Positions 18,243-26,987 of a stretch of DNA of 64,000 nucleotides are shown here, in pieces. The number at the start of each line of letters is the position of its first letter. Position 1 is the stretch's first letter. Position numbers and translations under genes: made by a program. The notes beneath the pieces are model-generated. The model saw only the letters and a program-made list of their open reading frames with translations. It searched no databases and was not told where the DNA came from. Location: the NCBI GenBank assembly GCA_023150475.1, contig JAKLKU010000002.1, positions 248,001 to 312,000 on the forward strand, written 5' to 3'. This DNA is from Planctomycetota bacterium (GTDB taxonomy: Bacteria > Planctomycetota > UBA1135 > GCA-002686595).

Positions 18243-21200
18243 TCAGCGCGCGGCGGCGAGCGACGCGTGGACCTTGGCGAGCAACGTGGCGCGTGTGAAC
18301 GGCTTCTGCAGGTGCTCGATCGGCGCGCCGTTCTCCGCGGGCTCGCGGTCCGCGCTGTAGCCCGACATGAACACGACGCGCAGGCCCGGACGATCGGCGC
18401 GCAGGCGCTCCGCGAGTTGCCGGCCGCCCATGCCCGGCATCACCATGTCGGAGAGCAGCAGATCGATCGGTTCGTCGGTCGCACGCGCCACGCGCAACGC
18501 CTGTTCGCCGCCCTCCGCGGCCAACACCGTGTGCCCAGCGAGCTGCAGCGACGCCACGACGATCTCGCGCACGACGTCTTCGTCCTCGGCGACGAGGATC
18601 CGCGCGGGACGGACCTCGGGCCGCACGACGTCGCCCGCATCTCGTTCGCCGACGGACTCGGCTTGGGGCAACGCCGCCTGGTCGACGTGCGGCAGGTAGA
18701 CGCGAACCTTCGTGCCCGCGCCGGGCTCGCTCGCCAGATCGGCCCAACCGTCGCTTTGGCGCACGATGCCGTAGACGCTCGAAAGCCCGAGTCCCGTGCC
18801 CTTGCCAGGCGCTTTCGTCGTGAAGAACGGGTCGAACGCTCGCGCTCTCGTGTGAGCATCCATGCCGACACCGTTGTCCTCGATCGAGAAGCAGATGAAC
18901 CGCCCGGGCCGCGCGTCCGGATGGTTCGCGACGAACTCGGCATCGATTTCGACCGGCGTGACGACGACGCGCACCGCGCCGCCGTGCGGAAGCGCGTCGC
19001 GGGCGTTCAACACGAGGTTGAGGAGCACCTGCTCGATCTGGCCTCGATCGACTCGAACCAGCGCCGGTTCGGCCGCGTGCTCGATCGAGAGCGCGATGTC
19101 TTCGCCGATCACTCGCCGCAACATCGTCGCGAGATCGTCGACGACGACGTTCATGTCGTGCACGCTCGGCGCGAGCACCTGCTGGCGACCGTACGCGAGG
19201 AGTTGTCGCGTCAGAGCCGCGCCGCGATCCGCCGCGCGCAGCACCTCGTGAGCCTCTTGAGACTCGCGAGACTTCGGCGGAAGACGCTCGCACAAACTCT
19301 CCGCACACCCCGTGATCGCCGTGAGCAGGTTGTTGAAGTCGTGCGCGACTCCGCCGGCGAGTTGGCCGACGGCTTCGAGTTTCTGAGCCTGCCGCAACCG
19401 ATCCTCGAGCTCCTTGTTCGCCGTGATGTCCGTCACGGCACCGTCGAAGTACCGCGTGCGGCCGTCGTGCTCGAGGGCGACGACCCCGCTCACCAACGCG
19501 ATGAACGTGCTGCCGTCGCGGCGGCGGAGCGTGACTTCCTGGTTCGTGACCGAACCGCGCTCTTCGATCAGGCGCAGGAGCGCCGCGCGGCGCGTGGGGT
19601 CCGCGTGCAACGATTCGGGCGGCGCGCGGAGGAGTTGTTCGCGCGACTCGAATCCGAAGAGCCTGACCATCGCGGAATTGACGTAGATCAGGCCTCGATC
19701 GGCGGTACTTCGAAAGACGCCTTCGTTGACGTCGCGATCGATCGACGCGAGCAGGTGCTCGTGCTGTTCGCGCTCCAGCACGATCGCGGCGAGCGAGGCA
19801 GCGCGTTCGAGGACCGCGAGTTCGGGCTCCTTCGCCTGACGCGGCTCGCGGAAGTAGACGCACACGGTGCCGATCGCGCGGCCGGAACCGGAACGGATCG
19901 GCACCGACCAGCACGCGCGCAACTCGTGTGAGAGCGCGCTCGCCGCGAACGGCTTCCAACGCGAATCGTGCTCGATGTCGCTCGTGACCACGGTGTGACC
20001 CGTGTGGACGGCCGTGCCGCACGAACCCGCTTCGGGACCGATCGAGAAACCGTCGATCGCCGCCGAGTACGTTTCGGGCAGCGAGAGCGAAAGCACGTGG
20101 TGGAGTCGGTCGCCGTGCAACGCCAGCACTGCACCGACGCCGCCTTCGAGCTGTTGCTCGATGCCTTCGATCAGCCGGCGCAGGACTCGGTGGCTCTCGC
20201 GACCGGTCGCCACGAGTTCGAGCACCTCGGCTTCCCAAGCGAGCATCTGCTCCGTGCGCTTGCGGAGCGTGATGTCGCGCAAGAGGCACAACACTTCGTC
20301 GTCGCTCAGACGCACGTAGCGGGCCTCGCGAATGCGCTCGCGCCCGGCGACGCGCATCACGTAGTCGTGCGGGTCGACCGATCCACTCGCAAGCGTCGCA
20401 CGGATGTCGCGGCGCATGCGCACGGCGAGCTCGGGCGTGCCGATCGCTTCGACCGACGCACCGACCAACGCGCGCCGGGTGCTTTCGTCTCCGTCTTCCG
20501 CTCGCGCGTAGACCTCGACGATCGTGCCGTCGCCCCGCAGACGATAGGCCGTGTCCGGCAGCAAGCGCTGCAACGCGCGCCGCGTGCTCTCCGCGCCGAC
20601 GCGCAGCTCGAGCTCGCGTTCGCGCTCGCCGATCAACGCGCCGAACACGAGCGGGACGGTCACCAACGACAACATGAACACTTGGATCGCGGTGTGCCGG
20701 TCGTCCACGCCGACGGAGTTGAACGGTCCGATGTCGTGCAACGCGCCGACGGCGATCAAGAGCCCGGCGATCGCGCCGGTCGTCGCAGCACCGCGCGCTC
20801 CGAAACGCACCGCGGCGAACAACGACACGGGCAGCGTCGAATAGAGTTGCGCACGGGCGATGTCAGTCGGCTCTTTCGCGAACAACACGACGCCGAGCAC
20901 CAAGAGCAGCACGGTGAGAGTGGCCAGCGCTTCGAATACCGTGCGTCGGGTCCAGTCGCGCACTCGAGCCGAGTGCCACGCCGTCACGACGGGCACCGCG
21001 ACGAGCACGCCGAGTGCGTTCATGCGCCACCAACCGTCCCAGCCCGAGTAGAACGGCACCTCGCGCTGCACGTCCGACAGCGTGCGCGCCACCCACGAGA
21101 ACGCGATGCTCGCCAGCGGCGCGACCGCGGCGACCGCGCACAGCGTGACGACATCGCGCAAGCGCGCGAACTCCGGCGAGACACGGAAGCGACGGAGGAG

Positions 21201-21548
21201 CACGACTCCGACCGCGGCCTCGGCGACGCTTCCCAACGCCGACGTGACCGTCACGACTGCCGGGTAACCGATCGGCAGTCGCACGAGGATCGCGGCGAGC
21301 GCGATGCACCACCAGGCGCGCCAACCGAGGGTCCAAAGCCCCGCGATCCCGAGTCCAGACGGGAGCCACACGATCGCCTGTCGCAACTCGCCGTCCGGCG
21401 TTTCGCGCAGTTGGGCCGCCGCGAACAACGCCAACACGAACACGACTTCCGCGACGCGTCTCGACCACGCGTGGCGGGCCGGCGCGAGCACGCGGGAGCC
21501 GCGTGTCGCTTCGCTTTCGTCCGGACGGTGCCCTTCGGCCGCTTTCAT
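18243..21548 (-). CDS. Hybrid sensor histidine kinase, MASE1-PAS-GAF-PAS-HisKA-HATPase-REC
   Basis: A 1101-residue membrane sensor. Residues about 25-310 hold some eight hydrophobic helices of the MASE1 type (VWLPSGLGIAGL, WWRMNALGVLVAVPVV). Then come a PAS-like region (about 335-430), a GAF domain (about 445-600, SCGTAVHTGHTVVTSDIEHD) and a PAS domain (about 605-715, DVNEGVFRSTADRGLIYVNSA). The phospho-acceptor is His736 in GGVAHDFNN, which is the NtrB-like HisKA subtype; the ATPase domain shows NLVLNARDALP, IEDNGVGM and GTGLGLSSVYG. The C-terminal receiver has the acidic pair EDED and phospho-acceptor Asp1034 in LLLSDMVMPG. No separate regulator gene is adjacent, so phosphate probably passes to a distant partner. 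The signal is unknown. Confidence 0.92.
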   Translation of the reverse strand: MKAAEGHRPDESEATRGSRVLAPARHAWSRRVAEVVFVLALFAAAQLRETPDGELRQAIVWLPSGLGIAGLWTLGWRAWWCIALAAILVRLPIGYPAVVTVTSALGSVAEAAVGVVLLRRFRVSPEFARLRDVVTLCAVAAVAPLASIAFSWVARTLSDVQREVPFYSGWDGWWRMNALGVLVAVPVVTAWHSARVRDWTRRTVFEALATLTVLLLVLGVVLFAKEPTDIARAQLYSTLPVSLFAAVRFGARGAATTGAIAGLLIAVGALHDIGPFNSVGVDDRHTAIQVFMLSLVTVPLVFGALIGERERELELRVGAESTRRALQRLLPDTAYRLRGDGTIVEVYARAEDGDESTRRALVGASVEAIGTPELAVRMRRDIRATLASGSVDPHDYVMRVAGRERIREARYVRLSDDEVLCLLRDITLRKRTEQMLAWEAEVLELVATGRESHRVLRRLIEGIEQQLEGGVGAVLALHGDRLHHVLSLSLPETYSAAIDGFSIGPEAGSCGTAVHTGHTVVTSDIEHDSRWKPFAASALSHELRACWSVPIRSGSGRAIGTVCVYFREPRQAKEPELAVLERAASLAAIVLEREQHEHLLASIDRDVNEGVFRSTADRGLIYVNSAMVRLFGFESREQLLRAPPESLHADPTRRAALLRLIEERGSVTNQEVTLRRRDGSTFIALVSGVVALEHDGRTRYFDGAVTDITANKELEDRLRQAQKLEAVGQLAGGVAHDFNNLLTAITGCAESLCERLPPKSRESQEAHEVLRAADRGAALTRQLLAYGRQQVLAPSVHDMNVVVDDLATMLRRVIGEDIALSIEHAAEPALVRVDRGQIEQVLLNLVLNARDALPHGGAVRVVVTPVEIDAEFVANHPDARPGRFICFSIEDNGVGMDAHTRARAFDPFFTTKAPGKGTGLGLSSVYGIVRQSDGWADLASEPGAGTKVRVYLPHVDQAALPQAESVGERDAGDVVRPEVRPARILVAEDEDVVREIVVASLQLAGHTVLAAEGGEQALRVARATDEPIDLLLSDMVMPGMGGRQLAERLRADRPGLRVVFMSGYSADREPAENGAPIEHLQKPFTRATLLAKVHASLAAAR

Positions 21549-21629
21549 GGACCGCCGCGTACGAGGATACGCAGCTCGGCGGTGCGCGGGAATGAGCGCG
21601 AGGATCTCAGCGCGATCCGTCCACCGCCC

Positions 21630-21989
21630 TCAACTGAGCGAGTTGGCGACCGAAAGGCAGGCGAGCGTCGACCACGCGACGATCCAGATCGCCACGCTCG
21701 AAAGGAACACCGTTCGCGCGGAGCCGACTCGCAGGGTCCGCACGCGCCACCACCCCACGGTCGCGGCGATCAGCCCACAAAGCAGGGTGAGACTGCCGCC
21801 GACGAACACGGTGCCCATCGTGCACTCGTGGTGTCCATACAGCCACCCGGCCCAGGGGCCGAGCACGGGCACGAACACCGACACGAACTCCGGTCGCGCG
21901 AGCAGCGCGAGCACTGCGCACGCCGCGAGCGGTGCGGCGAGCACCCATCTCCACACGACCGGCAGGTCCGCGAGCGCAGCGCGTTGCAT
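21630..21989 (-). CDS. Small hypothetical membrane protein
   Basis: About 119 residues from ATG 21989; a longer reading from 22064 is possible. It has three or four hydrophobic segments (VVWRWVLAAPLAACAVLALLA, VFVGGSLTLLCGLIAATVGW, TVFLSSVAIWIVAWSTLACL) linked by short loops, one with His-His-Glu-Cys. I do not recognise the family. It lies 81 bases upstream of the MASE1 histidine kinase in the same direction, so the two could be co-transcribed, and it is divergent from the asparaginase-like gene. Confidence 0.55.
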   Translation of the reverse strand: MQRAALADLPVVWRWVLAAPLAACAVLALLARPEFVSVFVPVLGPWAGWLYGHHECTMGTVFVGGSLTLLCGLIAATVGWWRVRTLRVGSARTVFLSSVAIWIVAWSTLACLSVANSLS

Positions 21990-22102
21990 CGCCGCGATTG
22001 TGTCGTCCGCCGCTACCCGACGCGAGCGTGAATCGGCCGCGAGGAGCACACGTGGACGAATCACCGGTGGCGCGTCGCCGCGACGCCTGCGAACATGCGC
22101 TC

Positions 22103-22606
22103 ATGCACTCCGCGCCGCTGCGCATCCTGGTGACCGGTGGAACCTTCGACAAGGACTATCACGAGCTCGAAGGCCGGCTCTTGTTCCGCGAGACGCACGT
22201 CGAGGAGATGCTCCGGCTCGGCAGGAGCAAGGTGCAGACGACCGTCGAGACGTTGATGTTGATCGACAGTCTCGACATGGACGACGAAGACCGCGCCCTG
22301 ATCCTGACCGCCTGCCGCCAGGCGCCGGAGAGCCACATCGTGATCACGCACGGCACCGACACGATGGAACTCACCGCACGGACGATCGGTGCCGCGAGTC
22401 TGGACAAGACGATCGTGCTCACCGGCGCGATGGTGCCCTACACGTTCGGCAGCTCGGACGGGCTCTTCAATCTCGGCAGCGCGCTCGCATTCGCGCAGTC
22501 GCTCCCGGTCGGAACGTACGTGGCGATGAACGGGCGCTGCTTGCCTTGGGATCGAGTCCGCAAGAATCGCCGCACCGGTTTCTTCGAAGAGTTCGACGCG
22601 AGCTGA
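22103..22606 (+). CDS. Asparaginase-like protein, N-terminal domain only
   Basis: A 167-residue protein covering just the N-terminal catalytic domain of type I/II asparaginases (normally about 320-350 residues). It has the first active-site motif ILVTGGTFDK with the nucleophile Thr, LIDSLDMDDEDR, the second motif VITHGTDTMELTA containing the catalytic Thr-Asp and, later, VLTGAMVPYTFGSSDGLFNLG. It stops after VRKNRRTGFFEEF. The C-terminal domain that completes the dimer active site is absent and no remnant follows, so this is more likely a genuine short family member than a broken gene. Start at ATG 22103 is chosen from the motif position; GTG/ATG codons further upstream are possible. Confidence 0.82.
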   Translation: MHSAPLRILVTGGTFDKDYHELEGRLLFRETHVEEMLRLGRSKVQTTVETLMLIDSLDMDDEDRALILTACRQAPESHIVITHGTDTMELTARTIGAASLDKTIVLTGAMVPYTFGSSDGLFNLGSALAFAQSLPVGTYVAMNGRCLPWDRVRKNRRTGFFEEFDAS

Positions 22607-22862
22607 CGCCGCGCACGCGCGGCCCGGGGCCGAGGCGTCGAGTGTGGTGCGCTTGAGATTCCGCTCTCGACGCTCGTGGTTGGCGGGGTGACGCCGGACT
22701 CGCGTCGCGGGTGTCGTACGCCCCGGCTCCGCGCGTCGCTCCCGGGGCGAGCTCCGCGGCGGAAGTCACTCGAGGTCTTCGACGGTCGATCGTCGTGCTC
22801 GACTCCACGTGAAGCGTGGTTCGACGGACCCCCGCGCGATGAGCACGAAGCCGGGCCTCCTG

Positions 22863-22946
22863 AGAAGGACTCGCTTGCGCCGGTTTGGTTGCAACCGTCT
22901 CAAGATTTCGTGCGCAACGAGGAGAGGCAGTATGCGCGCAGAGCCT
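22863..22946 (+). repeat. Dispersed 84-bp repeat, copy B
   Basis: Begins GGGCCTCCTGAGAAGGACTC and ends with GAGGAGAGGCAGTATGCG. It matches copy A at about 70% of bases without gaps, and shares 27 of 32 bases with copy C over the segment starting CAAGATTTC. It lies alone in an intergenic region. Confidence 0.7.
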
Positions 22947-23112
22947 CATGGACGTGTCCGTCGGAGTCACGGAGCGCGCGACGCGGCGGCGAGCGCACCT
23001 TGCCGTTCACGGAACATGCGGCCGCGAGGTTTCCACCTACGTCGGCTCGCGTGCGAGCTCGTAGGCACTACGCGCGGGGCGCGGCGCAGGAGCCCCTGCG
23101 GTACGATTCGTG

Positions 23113-23144
23113 GTCATAGGTCCAGCTTCTGGCGTCATAAGTCC
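23113..23144 (+). promoter_or_regulatory. Direct repeat with two-turn spacing before the importer operon
   Basis: GTCATAGGTCC (23113-23123) and GTCATAAGTCC (23134-23144) are spaced 21 bp start to start, two helical turns, 26 bases before ATG 23171. This fits a site for a dimeric regulator such as the LysR-type protein encoded at the end of the operon; that link is inference. Confidence 0.45.
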
Positions 23145-23170
23145 GAGCAACACCACCCCCGACCTGCCCC

Positions 23171-24445
23171 ATGTCCCACACCGACCGTGTCCCTCCGTCT
23201 GCCGCGCGCCCGTTCCGTCGCCGCGCGTTCCTCCAAGGTTCCGCCGCCGCAGGCCTGCTCGCCGGACTGCCCAAGGCCTGGGCGGGCGGCTCGTACGCGA
23301 GCGACGCGCCCGAACAACCCGAAGTCCGCATCGGCATCGTCGCGGTCCAGAGCTGCGGATCGATCGTGATCGCACGCGAGAAGGGGTTCTTCAAGAAGCA
23401 CGGGCTCACGGTGACGGTCTCCAAGGAGACGAGCTGGGCCGCCGTGCGCGACAAGCTCGCGAGCGGCGAGAACCACGGCACGCACATGAAGTACGCGCAG
23501 CCGATCGGCAGTTCAATCGGCGTGCTGGGCGCTCAGCGGACGCCGATGGTCGCCCCGTTCACGCTGTCGCGGCTCGGATCGGTGTTCATGGTCGCGAAAC
23601 AGCTCGAAGGCAAACTGACGAGTGACCCGAAGACCTGGAAGGTGGTCTCGGACGAGATGAAGGCGAACGGAGAGCCTTTCACGCTCGCGTTGCCGCTGCC
23701 GTTCGGCTGGCACGGACTGATGTATCGGCACTTCCTCGCGAACGGGGGCATCCACGCCGACCGGGACTTGAAAGTGATCACGCTGCCCCCCGCTCAAATG
23801 GTGCAAAACCTGCGGGTCGGCACGATGCAAGCGTGCGCGATGGTCGAGCCGTGGGGCGCGCGTGGCGTGACCGAGAAGGTGACGACGATCACGATGTACG
23901 GCCACGAACTCTGGGCCGATCACCCGGTCAAGACGTTCGGCATGACGGCGGAGTTCGCGAACAAGAACCCCAAGACTGCGAAGGCGATGCTGCGCGCGCT
24001 CCACGAAGCGGCGGCGTGGTGCGACGACTTCGCGAACCGCGAGGAACTCGCGAAGATGCTCTCGACACCGAGCTACATGAACGCGCCGGTGCCGACGATC
24101 CTCGATCCGCTGCTCGGTAAGTTCGATTGGGGCGACGGCCGCAAGGCGACCGAGCCGCAGAACGCGATCGCGTACAACCGCGACAACCGCCCGCAGGCCC
24201 GCGAGATCAAGTGGTTCGTCTCGCAGTTCCGTCGCTGGGGCATGATCCAAGGCGAGCCCGACTACGACGCGATCGTCCGTCAAGTCGCACGTGCCGACCT
24301 GTACGAGGAGGCGCTGAAGGAGCTCGGCGTCACGCCGCATCCGACGAACGACGCGCCGATCAAGTTCTGGGACGGCACCGTCTTCGACCCCGCGAAGGCC
24401 GCGGAGTTCGCGAAGTCGTTCGCGATCCACAGCCTGAAGGACTGA
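23171..24445 (+). CDS. nrtA: NrtA/CmpA-type ABC importer substrate-binding protein
   Basis: A 424-residue periplasmic binding protein. The N-terminus has a twin-arginine signal (PFRRRAFLQGSAAAGLLAG, cleavage near AWA). The mature part starts PEVRIGIVAVQSCGSIVIAR and contains GTHMKYAQPIGSSIGV, PFGWHGLMYRHFLANGG, and the ATMVEPWG-like CAMVEPWGARG, all typical of the nitrate/bicarbonate/cyanate binding family. It is the first gene of an operon with permease, ATPase and LysR-type regulator. The ligand cannot be fixed: nitrate, nitrite, cyanate or bicarbonate are all used by relatives, and no nitrate reductase, cyanase or carboxysome gene is in view. The symbol reflects family likeness only. Confidence 0.85.
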   Translation: MSHTDRVPPSAARPFRRRAFLQGSAAAGLLAGLPKAWAGGSYASDAPEQPEVRIGIVAVQSCGSIVIAREKGFFKKHGLTVTVSKETSWAAVRDKLASGENHGTHMKYAQPIGSSIGVLGAQRTPMVAPFTLSRLGSVFMVAKQLEGKLTSDPKTWKVVSDEMKANGEPFTLALPLPFGWHGLMYRHFLANGGIHADRDLKVITLPPAQMVQNLRVGTMQACAMVEPWGARGVTEKVTTITMYGHELWADHPVKTFGMTAEFANKNPKTAKAMLRALHEAAAWCDDFANREELAKMLSTPSYMNAPVPTILDPLLGKFDWGDGRKATEPQNAIAYNRDNRPQAREIKWFVSQFRRWGMIQGEPDYDAIVRQVARADLYEEALKELGVTPHPTNDAPIKFWDGTVFDPAKAAEFAKSFAIHSLKD

Positions 24446-24505
24446 TTCCCTCGGCGTCGCGCCGCGCGCCATTCGCTCGCCCCACACCTCGATCCGCACC
24501 TCGTC

Positions 24506-25279
24506 ATGCGTCCGCCGAAATGGAGTTCGATCCTCCTGCCGCTCCTTGGAGTGGTTGGAGGGCTGGTCTTGTGGGAAGTCGTGTGCCGCATCTTCGACAC
24601 GCGACTTCCCGGTCCGCTGCAAACGTGGGAGTCGAGCAAGATCTACGTGCTCGAGCCGCTGACCAAACGCGGCGAGATGGACCAGGGCATCCTGCTCTTC
24701 GCGTGGGGCTCACTGAAGCTCGTGTTCCAGGGCTACGCACTCGCGCTCGCACTCGCGATTCCGCTCGGGTTCGCGCTCGGCTTGTCGAAGGCGTTCCAGA
24801 CGACGATCGACCCGTTGATCCAGCTCTTGCGGCCGGTCTCGCCGCTCGCATGGCTGCCGCTCGGACTCGTGCTGCTCGATCGTTCGGGTCCGGCGGCGCT
24901 CTTCACCATCGCGCTCTGCTCGATGTGGCCGACGGTGCTCAACATCGCGGCCGGCGTGCGCGCGGTGCCTCAGGACTACCTCAACGTCGCGCGGGTGTTG
25001 CGGCTCTCGCCGACGACCACGTTCTTCAAGGTGCTCGTGCCCGCGACCGTGCCGTACATGTTCACCGGCTTCCGCGTCAGCCTCGGCATCGCGTGGCTCG
25101 CGATCGTCGCCGCCGAGATGTTGACCGGTTCGGCGGGCCTCGGCGGCTTCCTGTGGCAGGAGTACAACGCGCTCGTCTACGAGCACATCATCCTCTGCAT
25201 CGTCGCGATCGGCGTGATCGGCTTCGTGCTCGATCGCGGCATGATGTTCCTCGAGTCGCGCTTCCGGGCGAGCACGTGA
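24506..25279 (+). CDS. nrtB: NrtB-type ABC importer permease
   Basis: A 257-residue inner-membrane protein with about six hydrophobic helices. It carries the BPD_transp_1 pattern: the segment WGSLKLVFQGYALALALAIP, the coupling 'EAA' loop (AAGVRAVPQDYLNVARVLRLSP, ending in the ATPase-contacting region VPATVPYMFTG) and GIAWLAIVAAEML. The length is usual for the family. The gap to the preceding gene is 60 bases; the ATPase gene starts one base after the stop, so the subunits are made together. Confidence 0.88.
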   Translation: MRPPKWSSILLPLLGVVGGLVLWEVVCRIFDTRLPGPLQTWESSKIYVLEPLTKRGEMDQGILLFAWGSLKLVFQGYALALALAIPLGFALGLSKAFQTTIDPLIQLLRPVSPLAWLPLGLVLLDRSGPAALFTIALCSMWPTVLNIAAGVRAVPQDYLNVARVLRLSPTTTFFKVLVPATVPYMFTGFRVSLGIAWLAIVAAEMLTGSAGLGGFLWQEYNALVYEHIILCIVAIGVIGFVLDRGMMFLESRFRAST

Positions 25280-25280
25280 C

Positions 25281-26987
25281 ATGAGCGCGATGCTCCAAGT
25301 GCGCGGCGTCTCGAAGTCGTTCGGCGCAGGCGCGACACGACGCAAGGTCCTCGACGGCGTCGATTTCGACGTCGAGCGCGGTGAGTTCCTGGCGATCGTC
25401 GGGTGCTCCGGCGCAGGGAAGAGCACGCTGCTCTCGCTGCTCGCCGGGCTCTCGCGGCCCGACTCCGGAACGATCCAACTCGACGGACGCGAAGTCGTCG
25501 AACCCGGCACCGATCGTGCGATCGTGTTCCAGCACTACTCGCTGCTGCCGTGGTTGACCGTCGCAGGCAATGTCCGGCTCGCGGTCGAACAGGTCTTCCC
25601 GACCGAGCCGCCCGAGGCACGCGAACGGCGCGTGGAACGCATGCTGGAGCTCGTCGGTCTCGCGCCGGCGCGCCGCAAGTTCCCGAGCCAGCTCTCCGGC
25701 GGCATGAAACAACGCGTCGCCGTCGCGCGAGCGCTGGCGATGGACCCGGCGATCCTGTTGCTCGACGAGCCGTTCGGGGCGCTCGACGCGCTGACGCGCG
25801 GGACGCTGCAGGTCGAGCTCGAGCGCATCTGGGAAGCGGATCAGAAGACCGTCGTGATGATCACGAACGACGTCGACGAAGCGTTGCTGCTCGCCGACCA
25901 CATCCTGTTGCTGACTGCGGATGGACGCCTCGACGCGCCGATCGCCGTCGACCTGCCGCGGCCGCGCGACCGAGACACGTTCGAACACGATCCGCGCATC
26001 AAGCGCATGCGGCTCGACCTCGCCGATCGGTTGCGCGCGGTCGGCACGCGCACCGGTGAGAGCGGCCGCCACGCGGCGCGCGCGAACACCGAACTCCCCA
26101 CCGTTCGTCCGGACCACGCGCGCGAGCGCGAGCCGTCGGCGAACGCGACACGATTCCTGGCGTTGACGGACGTCGCCAAGGTCTACGACACACCGCACGG
26201 TCGCCAAGTGATCGTCGACGAGATCGACCTCGCGCTCGAGCCGGGTGAGTTCGTCAGCATCATCGGCCATTCCGGATGCGGCAAAACGACGGTGATGTCG
26301 ATGATCGCCGGATTGACCGAGCCGACCGCCGGCACCATCGAGCTTGCGGGGGCACGCATCGAGCGTCCCGGCCCGGAGCGCGCGATGGTGTTCCAGGCAC
26401 ACGCGCTGTTGCCGTGGTTCAGCGCGAGGGAGAACGTCCTGCTCGGCGTCGACCGCTCGTTCTCGAGCGCGAGCCCCGCGGAGCGGGCGGCGATCGCCGA
26501 CTTCTACCTCGAACGCGTCGGCCTCGCCGAATGGAAGGACGCCAAGCCGAGCCAACTCTCCGCCGGCATGCGCCAACGCGTCGGCGTCGCGCGTGCGTTC
26601 GCGCTGGCGCCGAAACTGCTGTTGCTCGACGAGCCGTTCGGCAGTCTCGATTCCGTGACGCGAGCGGACCTCCAAGACGTGTTGCTCGAGCTGTGGTCCG
26701 GCACGCGCACGTCCGCGCTGCTCGTCACGCACGACGTCGACGAGGCGCTGTTCCTCTCGGATCGCATCGTGCTGATGACCGATGGGCCCGCCGCCGTGAT
26801 CGGCGACGTCGTCCGAGTGCCCTTCGCGCGACCGCGCGATCGCCGTACACTCGCGCCTTCGAGCGAGTACCAAGAGCTGCGTGACCGGATCCTGCGGTTC
26901 CTCGAGCACACGTCGTCTCGTGCACGCACGGAACCGGAGCGAACGCCGCGAGCTCGAACTCGCTCGCACGCCAAGCTGACGCGATGA
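25281..26987 (+). CDS. Fused double ATPase of the importer (NrtC-NrtD type)
   Basis: A 568-residue protein made of two complete ABC ATPase domains. Domain 1 (about 4-235): Walker A GCSGAGKST, signature LSGGMKQR, Walker B ILLLDEPFGALD. Domain 2 (about 293-530): Walker A GHSGCGKTT, signature LSAGMRQR with Ala in place of the second signature residue, Walker B LLLLDEPFGSLD. In cyanobacterial nitrate importers two separate ATPases, NrtC and NrtD, form the pair; here they are joined by an Arg-rich linker and no ligand-binding regulatory domain is present, unlike classical NrtC. Starts one base after the permease stop. Confidence 0.9.
   Translation: MSAMLQVRGVSKSFGAGATRRKVLDGVDFDVERGEFLAIVGCSGAGKSTLLSLLAGLSRPDSGTIQLDGREVVEPGTDRAIVFQHYSLLPWLTVAGNVRLAVEQVFPTEPPEARERRVERMLELVGLAPARRKFPSQLSGGMKQRVAVARALAMDPAILLLDEPFGALDALTRGTLQVELERIWEADQKTVVMITNDVDEALLLADHILLLTADGRLDAPIAVDLPRPRDRDTFEHDPRIKRMRLDLADRLRAVGTRTGESGRHAARANTELPTVRPDHAREREPSANATRFLALTDVAKVYDTPHGRQVIVDEIDLALEPGEFVSIIGHSGCGKTTVMSMIAGLTEPTAGTIELAGARIERPGPERAMVFQAHALLPWFSARENVLLGVDRSFSSASPAERAAIADFYLERVGLAEWKDAKPSQLSAGMRQRVGVARAFALAPKLLLLDEPFGSLDSVTRADLQDVLLELWSGTRTSALLVTHDVDEALFLSDRIVLMTDGPAAVIGDVVRVPFARPRDRRTLAPSSEYQELRDRILRFLEHTSSRARTEPERTPRARTRSHAKLTR

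Larger units (their letters stand above)
22607..23170. other. Intergenic region, about 564 bp, with repeat copy B and a possible operator
   Basis: Contains the dispersed repeat copy at 22863-22946 and a pair of direct repeats at 23113-23144 just before the importer operon. No convincing gene was found in the rest of this stretch. Confidence 0.55.

Noticed and set aside
17758..20289. N-terminal extension of the carboxypeptidase-regulatory protein by about 840 codons
   Set aside because: The extension runs antisense-frame through the histidine kinase on the same strand and is Arg-rich without domains. The hydrophobic anchor after ATG 17757 marks the true start.
22676..23375. Small open frames in the region before the importer operon
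   Set aside because: They are Arg/Ser-rich, overlap each other on both strands and include the dispersed repeat; no start signal or family pattern.
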